A stretch of DNA of 54,864 nucleotides, from assembly GCA_014376435.1 (NCBI GenBank), contig JACMRL010000001.1, forward strand, positions 1 through 54,864, written 5' to 3'. Position numbers and translations under genes: made by a program. Positions 44,789-54,400 of this stretch are shown here, one piece after another (position 1 is the first letter of the stretch; each line of letters opens with the position of its first letter). This stretch comes from Bdellovibrio sp. (GTDB taxonomy: Bacteria; Bdellovibrionota; Bdellovibrionia; Bdellovibrionales; Bdellovibrionaceae). The notes beneath the pieces are model-generated. The model made no database searches. It worked only from the letters and a program-made list of their open reading frames with translations, and was not told the origin of the DNA.

Positions 44789-46069
44789 ATGGGACGTAAT
44801 TTTGTAAAAACTATGGCTACAGTCACCGCTTTAACATTAACGGTCGCTTGTAGTAAAAAAGCCGAAGAAGCATCAATAACACCAGTAACGGTTGCTAAAA
44901 CACTTTATGTGGCTTCCGGCGCGTGCTACTCTGGCGCAGGTGTAACGACTTACGCAGCGGGAACTTCTTCGCGCGCCGTAACGAAGTGGGCTTCAGACAC
45001 CGGATTATCATCTGGAGTTTTTACAGATCTTAACGTTGGTAACAATGTTGCGGTCGGTACAGTACCACAATCATTAATTGATAAAGGCGACCACATCTTA
45101 ATGTTAACTGATAATTCAGTTTCATTTAGTGATCGTAAAATTTTTAAAATCATGAAAAATGCTCCGGGCACTTACGTAACTTATGCGACAGATCCAAGTG
45201 CGTTTACGGTAGCTGCGACACACGTTACTCGATCGATGGCGCAAGACGTAGATGGAACAATGATTTTCAGTAAATCGTTATTTGCGGAACGTTTAAATAC
45301 TTTGGGAGTTCGAATTGCCAAGGGTGGTGCGAATCCTTGGGTCAACCCTGCTGCCGCAACGGGTAACTGTTTTACTGCCGCGGGTTCACAGATCCAACAA
45401 GTTGCTTTAATGTCTCCTTTTACGAACACAAATCAGGGTAAATTAATTTACTTACATACCGGCGCAACGGCTGCATTAAATCGTATTGGTATCGTACAAA
45501 GAACCGGTTTAACTTCGGCTACTGCACTTGATTGTGCGGGCTCAAGTTTAGCTACAGGCATCATCGGAACGTCACATTCGAACGCTCCAAATTTAATTGG
45601 TCTGACTGGCTTTACCGCAACGGGTCCAGCCGTAACAAGCATGGTTTATATTCCGACTCCGGCACCGGCTTTAACCTCGGGTAAATTACTTGTGTCTTAC
45701 TCGGGAACGTTAGCCACGGCTGTCGATAACAACGCTGCTTTTAATATTGGTATCGTGATGTACGACATCACTGAATCTTCAGATATAGTCGCTACCATTA
45801 CAAATGCAAAAATTTTATGGAGAGATGAATCCGTTGTTTTTGCTCCATCCGCGATGGCGTATGATGCCACAACAAGCTCACTTTACGTTGCGGTGGGGGC
45901 CTCTCCAGGAGCAGCCAACCAAACAACGCAAGCATTCGGTTACAATATCGAAAAATTTACGCTGGATACGGCAACGCCTATCTTAACGCGCGTACATCAT
46001 AATAATCAGCCGTTCATCATCGGTAATGCATACACAAAATGTATTTCTCATATGATGATCGCTGACTAG
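44789..46069 (+). CDS. Large lipoprotein of unknown function
   Basis: 426 residues. A signal peptide with lipobox LTVAC (Cys21) indicates an outer- or inner-membrane lipoprotein. The mature part is Ala/Thr/Gly-rich and beta-like, with motifs such as TSMVYIPTPAPALTSGKLLV and AMAYDATTSSLYVAVGASPG that recall propeller-type repeats. The ribosome-binding site is GTAGGAGAAAAT before the ATG. A strong terminator follows. No same-strand partner is near. I recognise no family. Confidence 0.8.
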   Translation: MGRNFVKTMATVTALTLTVACSKKAEEASITPVTVAKTLYVASGACYSGAGVTTYAAGTSSRAVTKWASDTGLSSGVFTDLNVGNNVAVGTVPQSLIDKGDHILMLTDNSVSFSDRKIFKIMKNAPGTYVTYATDPSAFTVAATHVTRSMAQDVDGTMIFSKSLFAERLNTLGVRIAKGGANPWVNPAAATGNCFTAAGSQIQQVALMSPFTNTNQGKLIYLHTGATAALNRIGIVQRTGLTSATALDCAGSSLATGIIGTSHSNAPNLIGLTGFTATGPAVTSMVYIPTPAPALTSGKLLVSYSGTLATAVDNNAAFNIGIVMYDITESSDIVATITNAKILWRDESVVFAPSAMAYDATTSSLYVAVGASPGAANQTTQAFGYNIEKFTLDTATPILTRVHHNNQPFIIGNAYTKCISHMMIAD

Positions 46070-46091
46070 TTTTTAAATTTACAATTTTTTT

Positions 46092-46125
46092 AAAAAGAGC
46101 TGGTTTCTCCCCGGCTCTTTTTTTA
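46092..46125 (+). terminator. Intrinsic terminator after the large lipoprotein gene
   Basis: AAAGAGCTGG (46094-46103) pairs with CCGGCTCTTT (46111-46120), with one G-T wobble and a 7-nt loop, followed by a T-rich tail (46118-46125). It lies 23 bp past the stop. The run of A before the stem gives a T-run on the other strand too, so it may serve both this gene and the convergent response-regulator gene that ends at 46123. Confidence 0.85.
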
Positions 46126-46617
46126 TTTAGGGTTTAACAAACCCGCGACAATCGATTTTAACTTTTCTACATCAAAAGGTTTTTTAATATAATCAGCCGC
46201 ACCCACTTCGCGCGCTTTCGCAAAATCTTCATCAGTAGCTTGGCCTGATAAAAATACTAACGGAATTTTATTCAAATCCGGGTGACTTTTCATCATCTGG
46301 GCTAATTCAAATCCATTAATCCACGGTAAACCAATATCCATAATAATCAGATGAAAATCTTGGTCTTTATCGAGTAACGCCGTTAGCTCTGCTGAATCGG
46401 CCGCTAATAAAACTTGGTATCCGTCAGAGTCCAAAATTCTTTTTAATGATTGGCGCTGGGTTTCATCATCTTCAATGACTAAAATATTTTTCGGATTCAT
46501 TTTTTTATGAGCTTCACGAAATTGATCTAAGCTAACGATTGGCTGCTCAGCCATACGCTGCTTCGTGAGCTTTTCAATTTTCTTTATTAAATCACCGGTT
46601 ACGAATTTTTTAGACAT
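46123..46617 (-). CDS. Single-domain response regulator with N-terminal extension
   Basis: 164 residues. Residues 1-40 are a basic, charged extension. The receiver domain starts at PKNILVIEDDETQRQSLKRI (acidic pair Asp50/Asp51), with phosphoacceptor Asp94 in LIIMDIGLP, the Ser in FLSGQ and Lys146 in DYIKKPF. All catalytic residues are present. There is no output domain, so it acts like CheY or in a phosphorelay. It overlaps the upstream trxB gene by 8 bp, which suggests co-expression with it. Confidence 0.92.
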   Translation of the reverse strand: MSKKFVTGDLIKKIEKLTKQRMAEQPIVSLDQFREAHKKMNPKNILVIEDDETQRQSLKRILDSDGYQVLLAADSAELTALLDKDQDFHLIIMDIGLPWINGFELAQMMKSHPDLNKIPLVFLSGQATDEDFAKAREVGAADYIKKPFDVEKLKSIVAGLLNPK

Positions 46618-47560
46618 ATGATCCTTCCTCCTGAGCTTCGAACCAGCGTTCGCAGTCTAATGAAGCCATGCAGCCCGAACCCGCCGCGGTGATCGCTTGG
46701 CGGTAATGTGGATCTTGTACGTCACCCGCCGCAAATACGCCCGGAATATTTGTGAAAGTTGTACCTGGTTTGGTTTTTAAATAACCAGCTTCATTCATAT
46801 CTAAAATACCGCTAAAAATTTTTGTATTTGGTTGGTGACCAATCGCTAAAAAGAAACCTTGTAATTTTTTTTCGCTTACTTCGCCCGAAATGATATTTTT
46901 TAGTCTTAATCCTGTCATCGATTTGCCATCGCCCAAAACTTCTTCAATAACAGTATTCATAACGAATTCAATTTTTGGATTTTTACGGGCGCGCTCTAAC
47001 ATAATTTTAGATGCTTTAAAATTCTCACTGCGGTGAAATAAATAAACTTTGCTGGCAAAGCGAGTTAAAAAGCTAGCCTCTTCCATCGCCGTATCTCCGC
47101 CGCCGACAACCCCAACTTCAACATCTTTAAAGAAAGCCGCATCACAAGTTGCGCACGCCGAAACACCGCGGTTGTAATATTGTTTTTCGGTTGGTAGCCC
47201 CAAGTACTTTGCACTGGCGCCAGTTGAAATAATAATCGAGTTCGCTTGATAAACCGTTGGGCCCACGTGAACTTGAAAAGGGCGTTTATCAAATTCGACT
47301 TTAGTTACGTTTCTAGTTAAAAATCGGGTTCCAAATCTTTCGGCCTGTTTACGCATCGTCGCGATCAAATCAGGTCCGGTAATCCCGTGTTCAAATCCCG
47401 GAAAATTTTCAACTTCGCTGGTCGTCATTAACTGACCACCGGCCTCTTCGCCTTCGATCATCAATGGTTCCATACGCGCACGCGCGGAATAAATAGCAGC
47501 CGATAAACCCGCCGGGCCCGAACCAATAATAATTAAACTTTCAACTTTATTTTCTGACAT
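46610..47560 (-). CDS. trxB: Thioredoxin reductase
   Basis: 316 residues, standard for TrxB. FAD-binding GSGPAGLSAAIYSAR (13-27), redox-active CATC (136-139) in GVSACATCDAAFF, NADPH-binding GGGDTAMEEASFL, and the C-terminal FAD motif GVFAAGDVQDPHYRQ are all intact. It transfers electrons from NADPH to thioredoxin in the cytoplasm. The adjacent, overlapping response-regulator gene is an unusual companion. Confidence 0.97.
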   Translation of the reverse strand: MSENKVESLIIIGSGPAGLSAAIYSARARMEPLMIEGEEAGGQLMTTSEVENFPGFEHGITGPDLIATMRKQAERFGTRFLTRNVTKVEFDKRPFQVHVGPTVYQANSIIISTGASAKYLGLPTEKQYYNRGVSACATCDAAFFKDVEVGVVGGGDTAMEEASFLTRFASKVYLFHRSENFKASKIMLERARKNPKIEFVMNTVIEEVLGDGKSMTGLRLKNIISGEVSEKKLQGFFLAIGHQPNTKIFSGILDMNEAGYLKTKPGTTFTNIPGVFAAGDVQDPHYRQAITAAGSGCMASLDCERWFEAQEEGSYV

Positions 47561-47608
47561 AAAAACCTCGTTAGATTAAAATAGAATGGCCTGATTCAAA
47601 GGTCTAAA

Positions 47609-48274
47609 CTAATCGTTTTTTTCTATGAAGGCGATCAACTTTTTTGCCACCTGAACCGGATCTTCGGCCAAGCCATTTTGACGAGGCTGGCTATGGGCCG
47701 GAAGTAGATCTGTTTGCATATAACCTGGGCTAAAAAGCTGTACAATAGGCTTTTCTGACGCTTCCTGGGCCATCGAATCAACCATGCCACGCAATGCATG
47801 TTTAGCCGCCGCGTAACTAGCCGCCAAAGGATCAGCTTTATTTTCGGCGACGGATGAACCAATCAAAATAATTTGTCTAAGACCTAACCAATGCGATTGA
47901 TCAGATAAAATCGAATGCACTAATTCGGCCGGATATAAAAAACTGGTGTTGAATGCCCACTGATGATCACTCCACTTTTTTTCTTCAAATACCCCGTGTG
48001 GGCCACCCCCCGCAAAATAAATAATACGGGTCGGGGTAAAGTTTTTTAATTGAGTTAAAAAACTTAAATCCAAAGGAGTTTTTGAAAAATCTTGCGCGGC
48101 CAATACAGTGTTTTTAGAAACTTCATTTTCACGAGTTTTTATTTTTCGCGAAGCTAAAAAGTAAGAGCTATCGGACGACTGCGAAATTAATTGATTATAC
48201 GTCGCCCAGCCTAAGCCGCGGCTAGACCCTAATAAGACGATACGGTCATCTGAAGAAATTTTTCGTGATTTCAT
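47609..48274 (-). CDS. Short-chain dehydrogenase/reductase
   Basis: 221 residues. The nucleotide motif is modified (LLGSSRGLGWATYNQL, GSSRGLG in place of TGxxxGxG), with the rest of the fold present: YFAGGGPHG, IILIGSSVAE (Ser) and SYAAAKHALRGMVDSMA (Tyr/Lys). FSPGYMQTDL follows. The active-site Tyr-x-x-x-Lys is intact, so the enzyme should be active. Its substrate is unknown. It lies 36 bp from a divergent ferredoxin gene. Confidence 0.88.
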   Translation of the reverse strand: MKSRKISSDDRIVLLGSSRGLGWATYNQLISQSSDSSYFLASRKIKTRENEVSKNTVLAAQDFSKTPLDLSFLTQLKNFTPTRIIYFAGGGPHGVFEEKKWSDHQWAFNTSFLYPAELVHSILSDQSHWLGLRQIILIGSSVAENKADPLAASYAAAKHALRGMVDSMAQEASEKPIVQLFSPGYMQTDLLPAHSQPRQNGLAEDPVQVAKKLIAFIEKND

Positions 48275-48310
48275 TTCTACTTATCAACTACAATATTTTT
48301 AAAAGCTTGT

Positions 48311-48589
48311 ATGCCAAAAATAACGCTGAACCAAAGAAATCTAACTTTTGATACGCCCGCGGGCGAAAACCTGATGCAGTACCTGCAAGCGCAAGGCATT
48401 CCGGTGGCTTCATCGTGTTTGGGTGATGGTATTTGTGGTAAATGCCGCGTGCGTGTGACCGGAAAACTACCCAAGGCTTCTGCTTTAGAAAAAACCACGC
48501 TTTCACGCAATCAAGCCACCGATGCCGAACGCCTAGCTTGCCAGATGATTACTGAAAATGATTTAGAGATTTCAACTTCGTATTGGTAA
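48311..48589 (+). CDS. 2Fe-2S ferredoxin
   Basis: 92 residues. Four cysteines in the plant-type 2Fe-2S order: VASSCLGDGICGKCRVRVTG (C-x5-C-x2-C) and the final ERLACQM. The opening PKITLNQRNLTFDTPAGENL is usual for these ubiquitin-fold ferredoxins. It carries one electron to a reductase or oxygenase; the partner is not evident. It ends 4 bp from the convergent trmB gene. No clear ribosome-binding site precedes the ATG. Confidence 0.93.
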   Translation: MPKITLNQRNLTFDTPAGENLMQYLQAQGIPVASSCLGDGICGKCRVRVTGKLPKASALEKTTLSRNQATDAERLACQMITENDLEISTSYW

Positions 48590-48593
48590 TTGG

Positions 48594-49301
48594 CTAATCT
48601 TTTACTAGCTTAATGTAGTTAATTTCGACGCCTTGTTGAACAAATATTTTTTCAAAAGAAGTCTGAAAGTTTTCTTCAAAATATTTTCCGCCCTCTTTAT
48701 AAAGATTTAACGTTTGAAACTCAACGCGGTATTTTGTTTCTTTAATTTCATCTAACGACCACAAAAAATATTCTCTAGAATCTGTTTTAAATTCTAAAAA
48801 ACTACCGGGTCTTTGCATTTCATAAATGTGGTTTAAGATATTTTTATTTACGACGCGATTTTTGGGTTTGCGCGGCGTAACCCAGGGATCTGGACAATGG
48901 ATATAAACATTATTAATTTCGTTTTGATCAAATAGTAAATCTAAATCGAATGCGTGATAACGACAGATTGCCGTATTTTTAGCTCCGTTAACCTGGGCAC
49001 GGCGAATTGTTTGGATCAAAGGTTTATATTTAATTTCTAAACCTACTAGATAGCGGTCTAATTGCTTATTAGCTTGGTAGGCGAAATGCATTCCTGAACC
49101 CGTACCAATTTCTACATCCAGTGGCTTTTCATTTTTACATTTAAATACATCAGATCGCCATTTGCCTTTATTTAAAGGGGCGCGTTCTTCGTTGAATGCA
49201 TAGTCTCTAAATTCAGTATCAAGTGCTACGGCATACGCGTTTGGTTTTGGTAAATCACGGGTTAAATTAGTTCTTTGGGGGCGATTTTCTTGTTCAGACA
49301 T
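48594..49301 (-). CDS. trmB: tRNA (guanine-N7-)-methyltransferase
   Basis: 235 residues with the SAM site VEIGTGSGMHFAYQANK, YLVGLEIKYKPL, the catalytic Asp region of CRYHAFDLDLLFDQ and the TrmB signature YIHCPDPWVTPRKPKNRVV. It methylates G46 of tRNA. The N-terminus (SEQENRPQRTNLTRDLPKPN) is a short extension beyond the usual start. It follows the CDF transporter gene at 2 bp spacing, likely one transcript. Confidence 0.93.
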   Translation of the reverse strand: MSEQENRPQRTNLTRDLPKPNAYAVALDTEFRDYAFNEERAPLNKGKWRSDVFKCKNEKPLDVEIGTGSGMHFAYQANKQLDRYLVGLEIKYKPLIQTIRRAQVNGAKNTAICRYHAFDLDLLFDQNEINNVYIHCPDPWVTPRKPKNRVVNKNILNHIYEMQRPGSFLEFKTDSREYFLWSLDEIKETKYRVEFQTLNLYKEGGKYFEENFQTSFEKIFVQQGVEINYIKLVKD

Positions 49302-49303
49302 AT

Positions 49304-50287
49304 TTACACCGTGTACCTGGGACCTTTGATTAAATGATCTTTGGTAAAAGCCCGCTCAGCCACAAACGCTTGTTTCCTTACCGGGCATTCAGGCAGTGCA
49401 CAGACCTTACAGTAAAGCTGCTGGCAAGGGTCCATATGAAATGCGAATTCACCATCGCAGTGGTAATCTTTGACTACGTTCAATTCAAATTCGTGCGCTA
49501 CTGAATGCGCCTTTTCAACATCCCAGAAAAACGGAACAACCATATGTGCATCAATATGGTGAAAGTTACCCGAGCGGATCATACGTAGATGATGAATATC
49601 AACGATGCCAAGTGTGCGGTTTTTTTCAATTACCTGAGAAATATTTTTTAAGGCCGCCAAATCTGTTTCATCTAATAAAGCGCCCGAATTATGACGTAAA
49701 ATTTTATAGGCTTCAAATCCCAACCAAACTCCCATCATTAAGCCAACGAAAGAATCAATCCATCGAATGCCGGTTAGACTAACCAACACCAGACCCACGC
49801 CCACGCCGAGCGTTGTCATCACATCCGTTAAAATATGTTTACCACTCGCCTTCAATGCCTCAGAGCGATTTATTTTTCCCGAATAAATTAAAAAAATTCC
49901 TGTGACTAAATTAAGTAAAGTGGCCGCGCCTAAATAAATAAAACCGCTGCTTAAGTTCTGAATATTACTTACAAAGAAAAATGATTTTATCGCTTGATAT
50001 AAAATAGATAACGCCGCGAAAAAAATCATCCCGCCTTCAAAGGCCGCCGAAAAATACTCCATTTTACCATGTCCGTAAGGATGATTTTCATCCGCTGGTT
50101 CGGCGGCTAACTTGACCGCATACAGCGCTATAATTGCAGTGATTACATTGACGACGGTTTCCAGAGCATCAGATAAAACGGCTACGGAATTTGTTGCGTA
50201 ATAGGCTTTGGTTTTCAATGTCAGGACAACAACGCTAACCAGCAAAGAAAAAACGGCTGCGGTCGTGCTTTTTTTTACTAATGACAT
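49304..50287 (-). CDS. Cation diffusion facilitator family transporter with Cys-rich tail
   Basis: 327 residues with five or six membrane segments. NSVAVLSDALETVVNVITAI on TM2 and the ENHPYGHGKMEYFSAAFEG loop are CDF signatures; HILTDVMTTLGVGVGLVLV is TM5 with its Asp. The cytoplasmic domain (about 205-285) has HHIDAHMVVPFFWDVEKAH. The C-terminal tail, HMDPCQQLYCKVCALPECP, has four Cys and is unusual; it may bind Zn, Fe or an iron-sulfur cluster. In TM2 the metal-site His is replaced (SDALE), so the metal is uncertain. It exports divalent cations. Confidence 0.9.
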   Translation of the reverse strand: MSLVKKSTTAAVFSLLVSVVVLTLKTKAYYATNSVAVLSDALETVVNVITAIIALYAVKLAAEPADENHPYGHGKMEYFSAAFEGGMIFFAALSILYQAIKSFFFVSNIQNLSSGFIYLGAATLLNLVTGIFLIYSGKINRSEALKASGKHILTDVMTTLGVGVGLVLVSLTGIRWIDSFVGLMMGVWLGFEAYKILRHNSGALLDETDLAALKNISQVIEKNRTLGIVDIHHLRMIRSGNFHHIDAHMVVPFFWDVEKAHSVAHEFELNVVKDYHCDGEFAFHMDPCQQLYCKVCALPECPVRKQAFVAERAFTKDHLIKGPRYTV

Positions 50288-50310
50288 CAGTATTTCATGT
50301 CATAAATATC

Positions 50311-51306
50311 TTAGGCTGTCTTTCTTTTTCTATCAAAAATAATATTGATTGCCGACTGCTCAAGGCGCCGGTCTTTCTCGGAATTTATATCGTAGCTAAC
50401 AACTCGGTTGCGACCTTGCCCTTTAGCGGTGTATAAAGCCATGTCAGCGCGGCGAACTAATTCTTTTGGTGTAATTTGCTCGGTATCTTTGGTCGTCGAA
50501 AACCCGATGGAAAGCGTAAGTTTAATTGAATCTTTACCTTGCGCAAATGTTCTTTGCTCAACGCGCTTACGAAGGCGCTCACAAAAATGCTCAACTCCCG
50601 ACAGCGGAGTCTCTGATAAGACGATTAAAAATTCATCACCGCCGTAGCGGGCCGGAATATCAATATTTCGTGTTGAAGCGCGAATAATTTTACCCACTTC
50701 AGATAAAACATAACTTCCAAATAAATGATCGTGGCCATCATTTACAGATTTAAAATGATCCATATCAATCATCACCACGGTTACCGGGCGGTTAAATCTT
50801 CTGCCACGCTCAATTTCAAACTCTAATTTTTGAAAAATTGAACGCATATTAAATAAACCGGTCAAATCATCAATCTCGACTAATTCTTGTAATTTTTGAT
50901 TCGCTTCCAGTAATTCTTCTTTGGCATCACGAAAACGTAGTTGCGAGCGCACGCGCGCCAAGAATTCTAAGGGCACAAACGGTGAAACGATATAATCACT
51001 TGCGCCTAAATCTAAACATTGCGTGATACGATCCGTGGAGGCGTTAGAAGAAACTACAAGCAGCGATGTCGTGTCTAGGTAGCCCGCTAAAGAATTTAAA
51101 TATTTTAAACCGTCTTCATCTGAAAATTCGGGATCCACGATAATCATCTGTGGCTTCCAATAATTTAAAAATTCATTGGCCTCATGAAATGAAGTTAAAC
51201 CACGTACGTCGTAGCCTTCCCAACGCAAGGGTTCCATCATCAATTCAAGTGTTTCCGGGTCCTCATCTAAAACGAGGATCGACCGATTTTTTGGGTCCTT
51301 TTTCAT
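50311..51306 (-). CDS. Response regulator-diguanylate cyclase (REC-GGDEF)
   Basis: 331 residues. The receiver (about 9-125) has Asp58 as phosphoacceptor (MIIVDPEF), but the conserved Lys is replaced by Ser108 in DYIVSPFVP, so phosphorylation-driven switching may be altered. A coiled-coil linker (about 127-145) leads to the GGDEF domain: IDDLTGLFNMRSI, MIDMDHFKSVNDGHDH and RYGGDEFLIVLSE (GGDEF 222-226). The I-site RNID (213-216) is at the right distance for product inhibition. It should make c-di-GMP, which PilZ proteins such as the one at 43125 could sense. Confidence 0.94.
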   Translation of the reverse strand: MKKDPKNRSILVLDEDPETLELMMEPLRWEGYDVRGLTSFHEANEFLNYWKPQMIIVDPEFSDEDGLKYLNSLAGYLDTTSLLVVSSNASTDRITQCLDLGASDYIVSPFVPLEFLARVRSQLRFRDAKEELLEANQKLQELVEIDDLTGLFNMRSIFQKLEFEIERGRRFNRPVTVVMIDMDHFKSVNDGHDHLFGSYVLSEVGKIIRASTRNIDIPARYGGDEFLIVLSETPLSGVEHFCERLRKRVEQRTFAQGKDSIKLTLSIGFSTTKDTEQITPKELVRRADMALYTAKGQGRNRVVSYDINSEKDRRLEQSAINIIFDRKRKTA

Positions 51307-51424
51307 TCAGTATCTTATCGGCAATTTCGGTAAAAAATTTAAGGCCTAAGTTGCTGGATGTATTCCCAGTTTTGAGTGTTTCATTTTAAAACGCGACCTT
51401 AACATAGATCGACGTAAATGCTGA

Positions 51425-54400
51425 TTATAACTTAATACATTTCAAAACACGAGAGCCGGCTGCTAGATTTGCACTGCCACCAGTCGAAGTTGTAGCCTGA
51501 GAAGATATTTGCGTTAGAACACCACTGTCCCCGACTGAAGTACCGTACAGCTGGATTGTACCTGGTAAATCATGTGTATGCGCAATCACTTGGCCGACAG
51601 TTGTGGTTCCGACGTTACCATTAGCTCGAACAGCCGCGTAATCAGCAGCAAAAAATGGAAGACCAAAAGTTGTCGAACCATCACCGACACCCCAAGTTGT
51701 GCCAATGGCTGCGAAAAGTGTTGAATAGGTGGTGCGGCTCACATTTGTTGCGACCAAAGGTAGAATTAAATAAGTAGACGGACATGCTGTACCAGCAAAA
51801 TCAATAATTGTTCCTGCGGGATTTCCAGACCCGGCACCTTGAGTGGCCCAGACTAAACTTTGGTTACAAAAAACGGGTGCGTGCGCTACAACATCATAGG
51901 CCATTGTTCCCTCTGGTGAACATGCAGCACCGGTCGTAATACCAGAGCTTCCTGCGCGAATACCGCCGGCCACGTCAAGAGTTGTCTGCGGTGTCGTCGT
52001 TCCGATACCGACGTTACCAGTTGACAAGACACGAATTCGCTCGTTCCCCGCGCCATCGTTGATGGAAATATTATTTGAACCCGTCGCGAAACTAGAGCCC
52101 GTGTTCGAACCGATCACGACGTTGTTCGAACCTGTTGTGATCGCTGAACCAGAACTCCAGCCAACACCAATATTGTTTGAGCCCGAAGTCATACCCGCTA
52201 GAGCCGAGTGACCTAATGCAGTGTTTTTAATTCCGGTATTAGCAGATGCAGGGTTACTGCCTTGTAAAGAAAAAGCACCAATCGCCGTGTTATATGTCGC
52301 AGCTGGAGTCGTTGTGCTGTCTGCGTAATACATCGACGAATAACCAACAGCTGTGGATTCCGATTTAGCTTGATTCTCTGTAAGAGCACTGTACCCAAGC
52401 GCGACGTTATTATTACCCGCTGCTGTATTACGTCCAGCAAACGCACCCAATGCCGTATTTTGTGCCCCCGCTCCAAGGCCACTACCAAGTAAAGTAAAAG
52501 CTCCGATAGCGGTATTATTTCCGCCCGCAAGCGAAAGCGTCGAATAACCAAGAGCTGTTGAATTACTGCTTGTTTGAATACCCGTTCCGACTGAACTTCC
52601 CACTGCAGTGTTACCTGTACCGGACGTGTTCAACCAAAGTGCCGCATTTCCAATTCCTGTATTATCTGTACCTGATGTGTTCTGCCATAGAGCATAAGAG
52701 CCAATAGCCACGACCTGTGCCGCGGAATTGGGAGCGGCCTGATCTCCAAAAGCAACAGTGCTACTACTTGGTGCCGACATGATCCAAGACATACTGGTTG
52801 TATCAATGACTCCACCGGATGTTGCAGTCGAAGTAAAAATAGCACCGCGATACACGTTGCCTTCGGTCACACGAGCTAAGTAACCAATCGATTTATTCCA
52901 AGTGTCTAAATCAGACGCTCTGACCCAAGCTCCTGCAGCCACAACATAAATTCCATTTTGTGATGTGGTACTTTGATTTTTAACGAGCACTCTGTCGCCT
53001 GCGACAACTAAAATTCCATCAACAGTTCGCGATCCGGACAAAGTAATATTCGCTGTCGTTGTGGCGCGGACTTGATAAGTCAGTATTGAATTCGCCGGTA
53101 ATCCCGCAGAAGCCACCCATGTCGCATTTCCCGAAGCATCAGAAGCTGTTAAAATTTTTCCAACCCCTGGAGTCCCTCCGGTGATACGAATAGTTCCGTC
53201 AATAATCACAGTACCCTTTGTGGCATCAGAGGTAGATTGCAAAGTTAAATTTCCACCAACGCCAGATCCGCCAGAAACAGTCGGGGATATAACTGAAGTC
53301 GCAGCTTGAATATTGGCACCTGAATTAATATTGCCTGTAACATTCACAGCACCGCCGACACCTACGCCGCCTGTAACGACCAGGGCACCGCTAGCTGCTG
53401 ATAGTGAAGCTGTATTGTTTGTAATTGTGGTCACACTTGGCGTCGTTATTACACCCGTGCCAGATCCTGCTAAAGTTATACTTTGATTAGTTCCACCGGC
53501 TGTGATGTTGACTGCGCCATTTGACCCATTAATATCGCCGCCGCCTGAAAAACTAGAACTTGTGGTCCATGTCGTGCCATTATAAAAATCGATCGTGTTG
53601 CCCGTTGTATTATAAATTTGCAGGCCCGTTGCTGGCGATGCAATCGCATCACGCTGCGCAGAAGTCATGCGCGGTAGTAAAAAGCCTTTTGTTACTGATT
53701 TAACCTCTAAAAGAGCTGAAGTCGCCGGATTACCGCCGATACCGAAATTACCGTTGTTACGAATTATGAATCTAAGATTTCTGCCATTGACCGGATCGTC
53801 CTGATTACCACTTCCTGAATTCCAATAAGCTAAGTCACCGCCCAGGTTATCGAATTGTAACGATCCAGCGAAGTGACTTGATGAATTTTTTCCATAACGG
53901 TATTGGTAACCACCCGAGCTATCTGTGTATTCATTAAATCCAATTTCGGTATAAGAATCCATATTCATTATATACAGTGGCATGTTTTTACCGAACTTTG
54001 TTACACTCCCCTGCGAAGGAAGTTGTTCGACATCTAGTTTTAGTGCCGGCGCTGTCGCTCCGATACCAACGTTTCCACCGCTATAATTGATTTTACCCGC
54101 ACCCGCATCGCTCCAGGCAATGCCGTTGGCCGGAGTATAACCTAGCGCGGTTGTTACATCGGATGAATTAATCGAACCACTACCTGTGCCCGGCGTGTAT
54201 CCCAAGGCCGTCGTTACATCAGCAGAAGTCATCGTGATGCTATGGCCTGATAAAGTCGTAGGAATACCGGTTAATTTACTAAAAGCCATCGACGTGATTT
54301 TTGAATTTGTCACTGCACCGGCTGCGATCGTGGCACTAGATAAAGTACCCGTTATATCTCCACTTAATGTACCAGCTGCACCGGTGTCGTCCGATGAAGG

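Noticed and set aside
52213..52845. Minus-strand open frames inside the second fibre gene in another frame
   Set aside because: Arg/Leu-rich out-of-frame translations of the Asn/Thr/Gly repeats; no starts or families.
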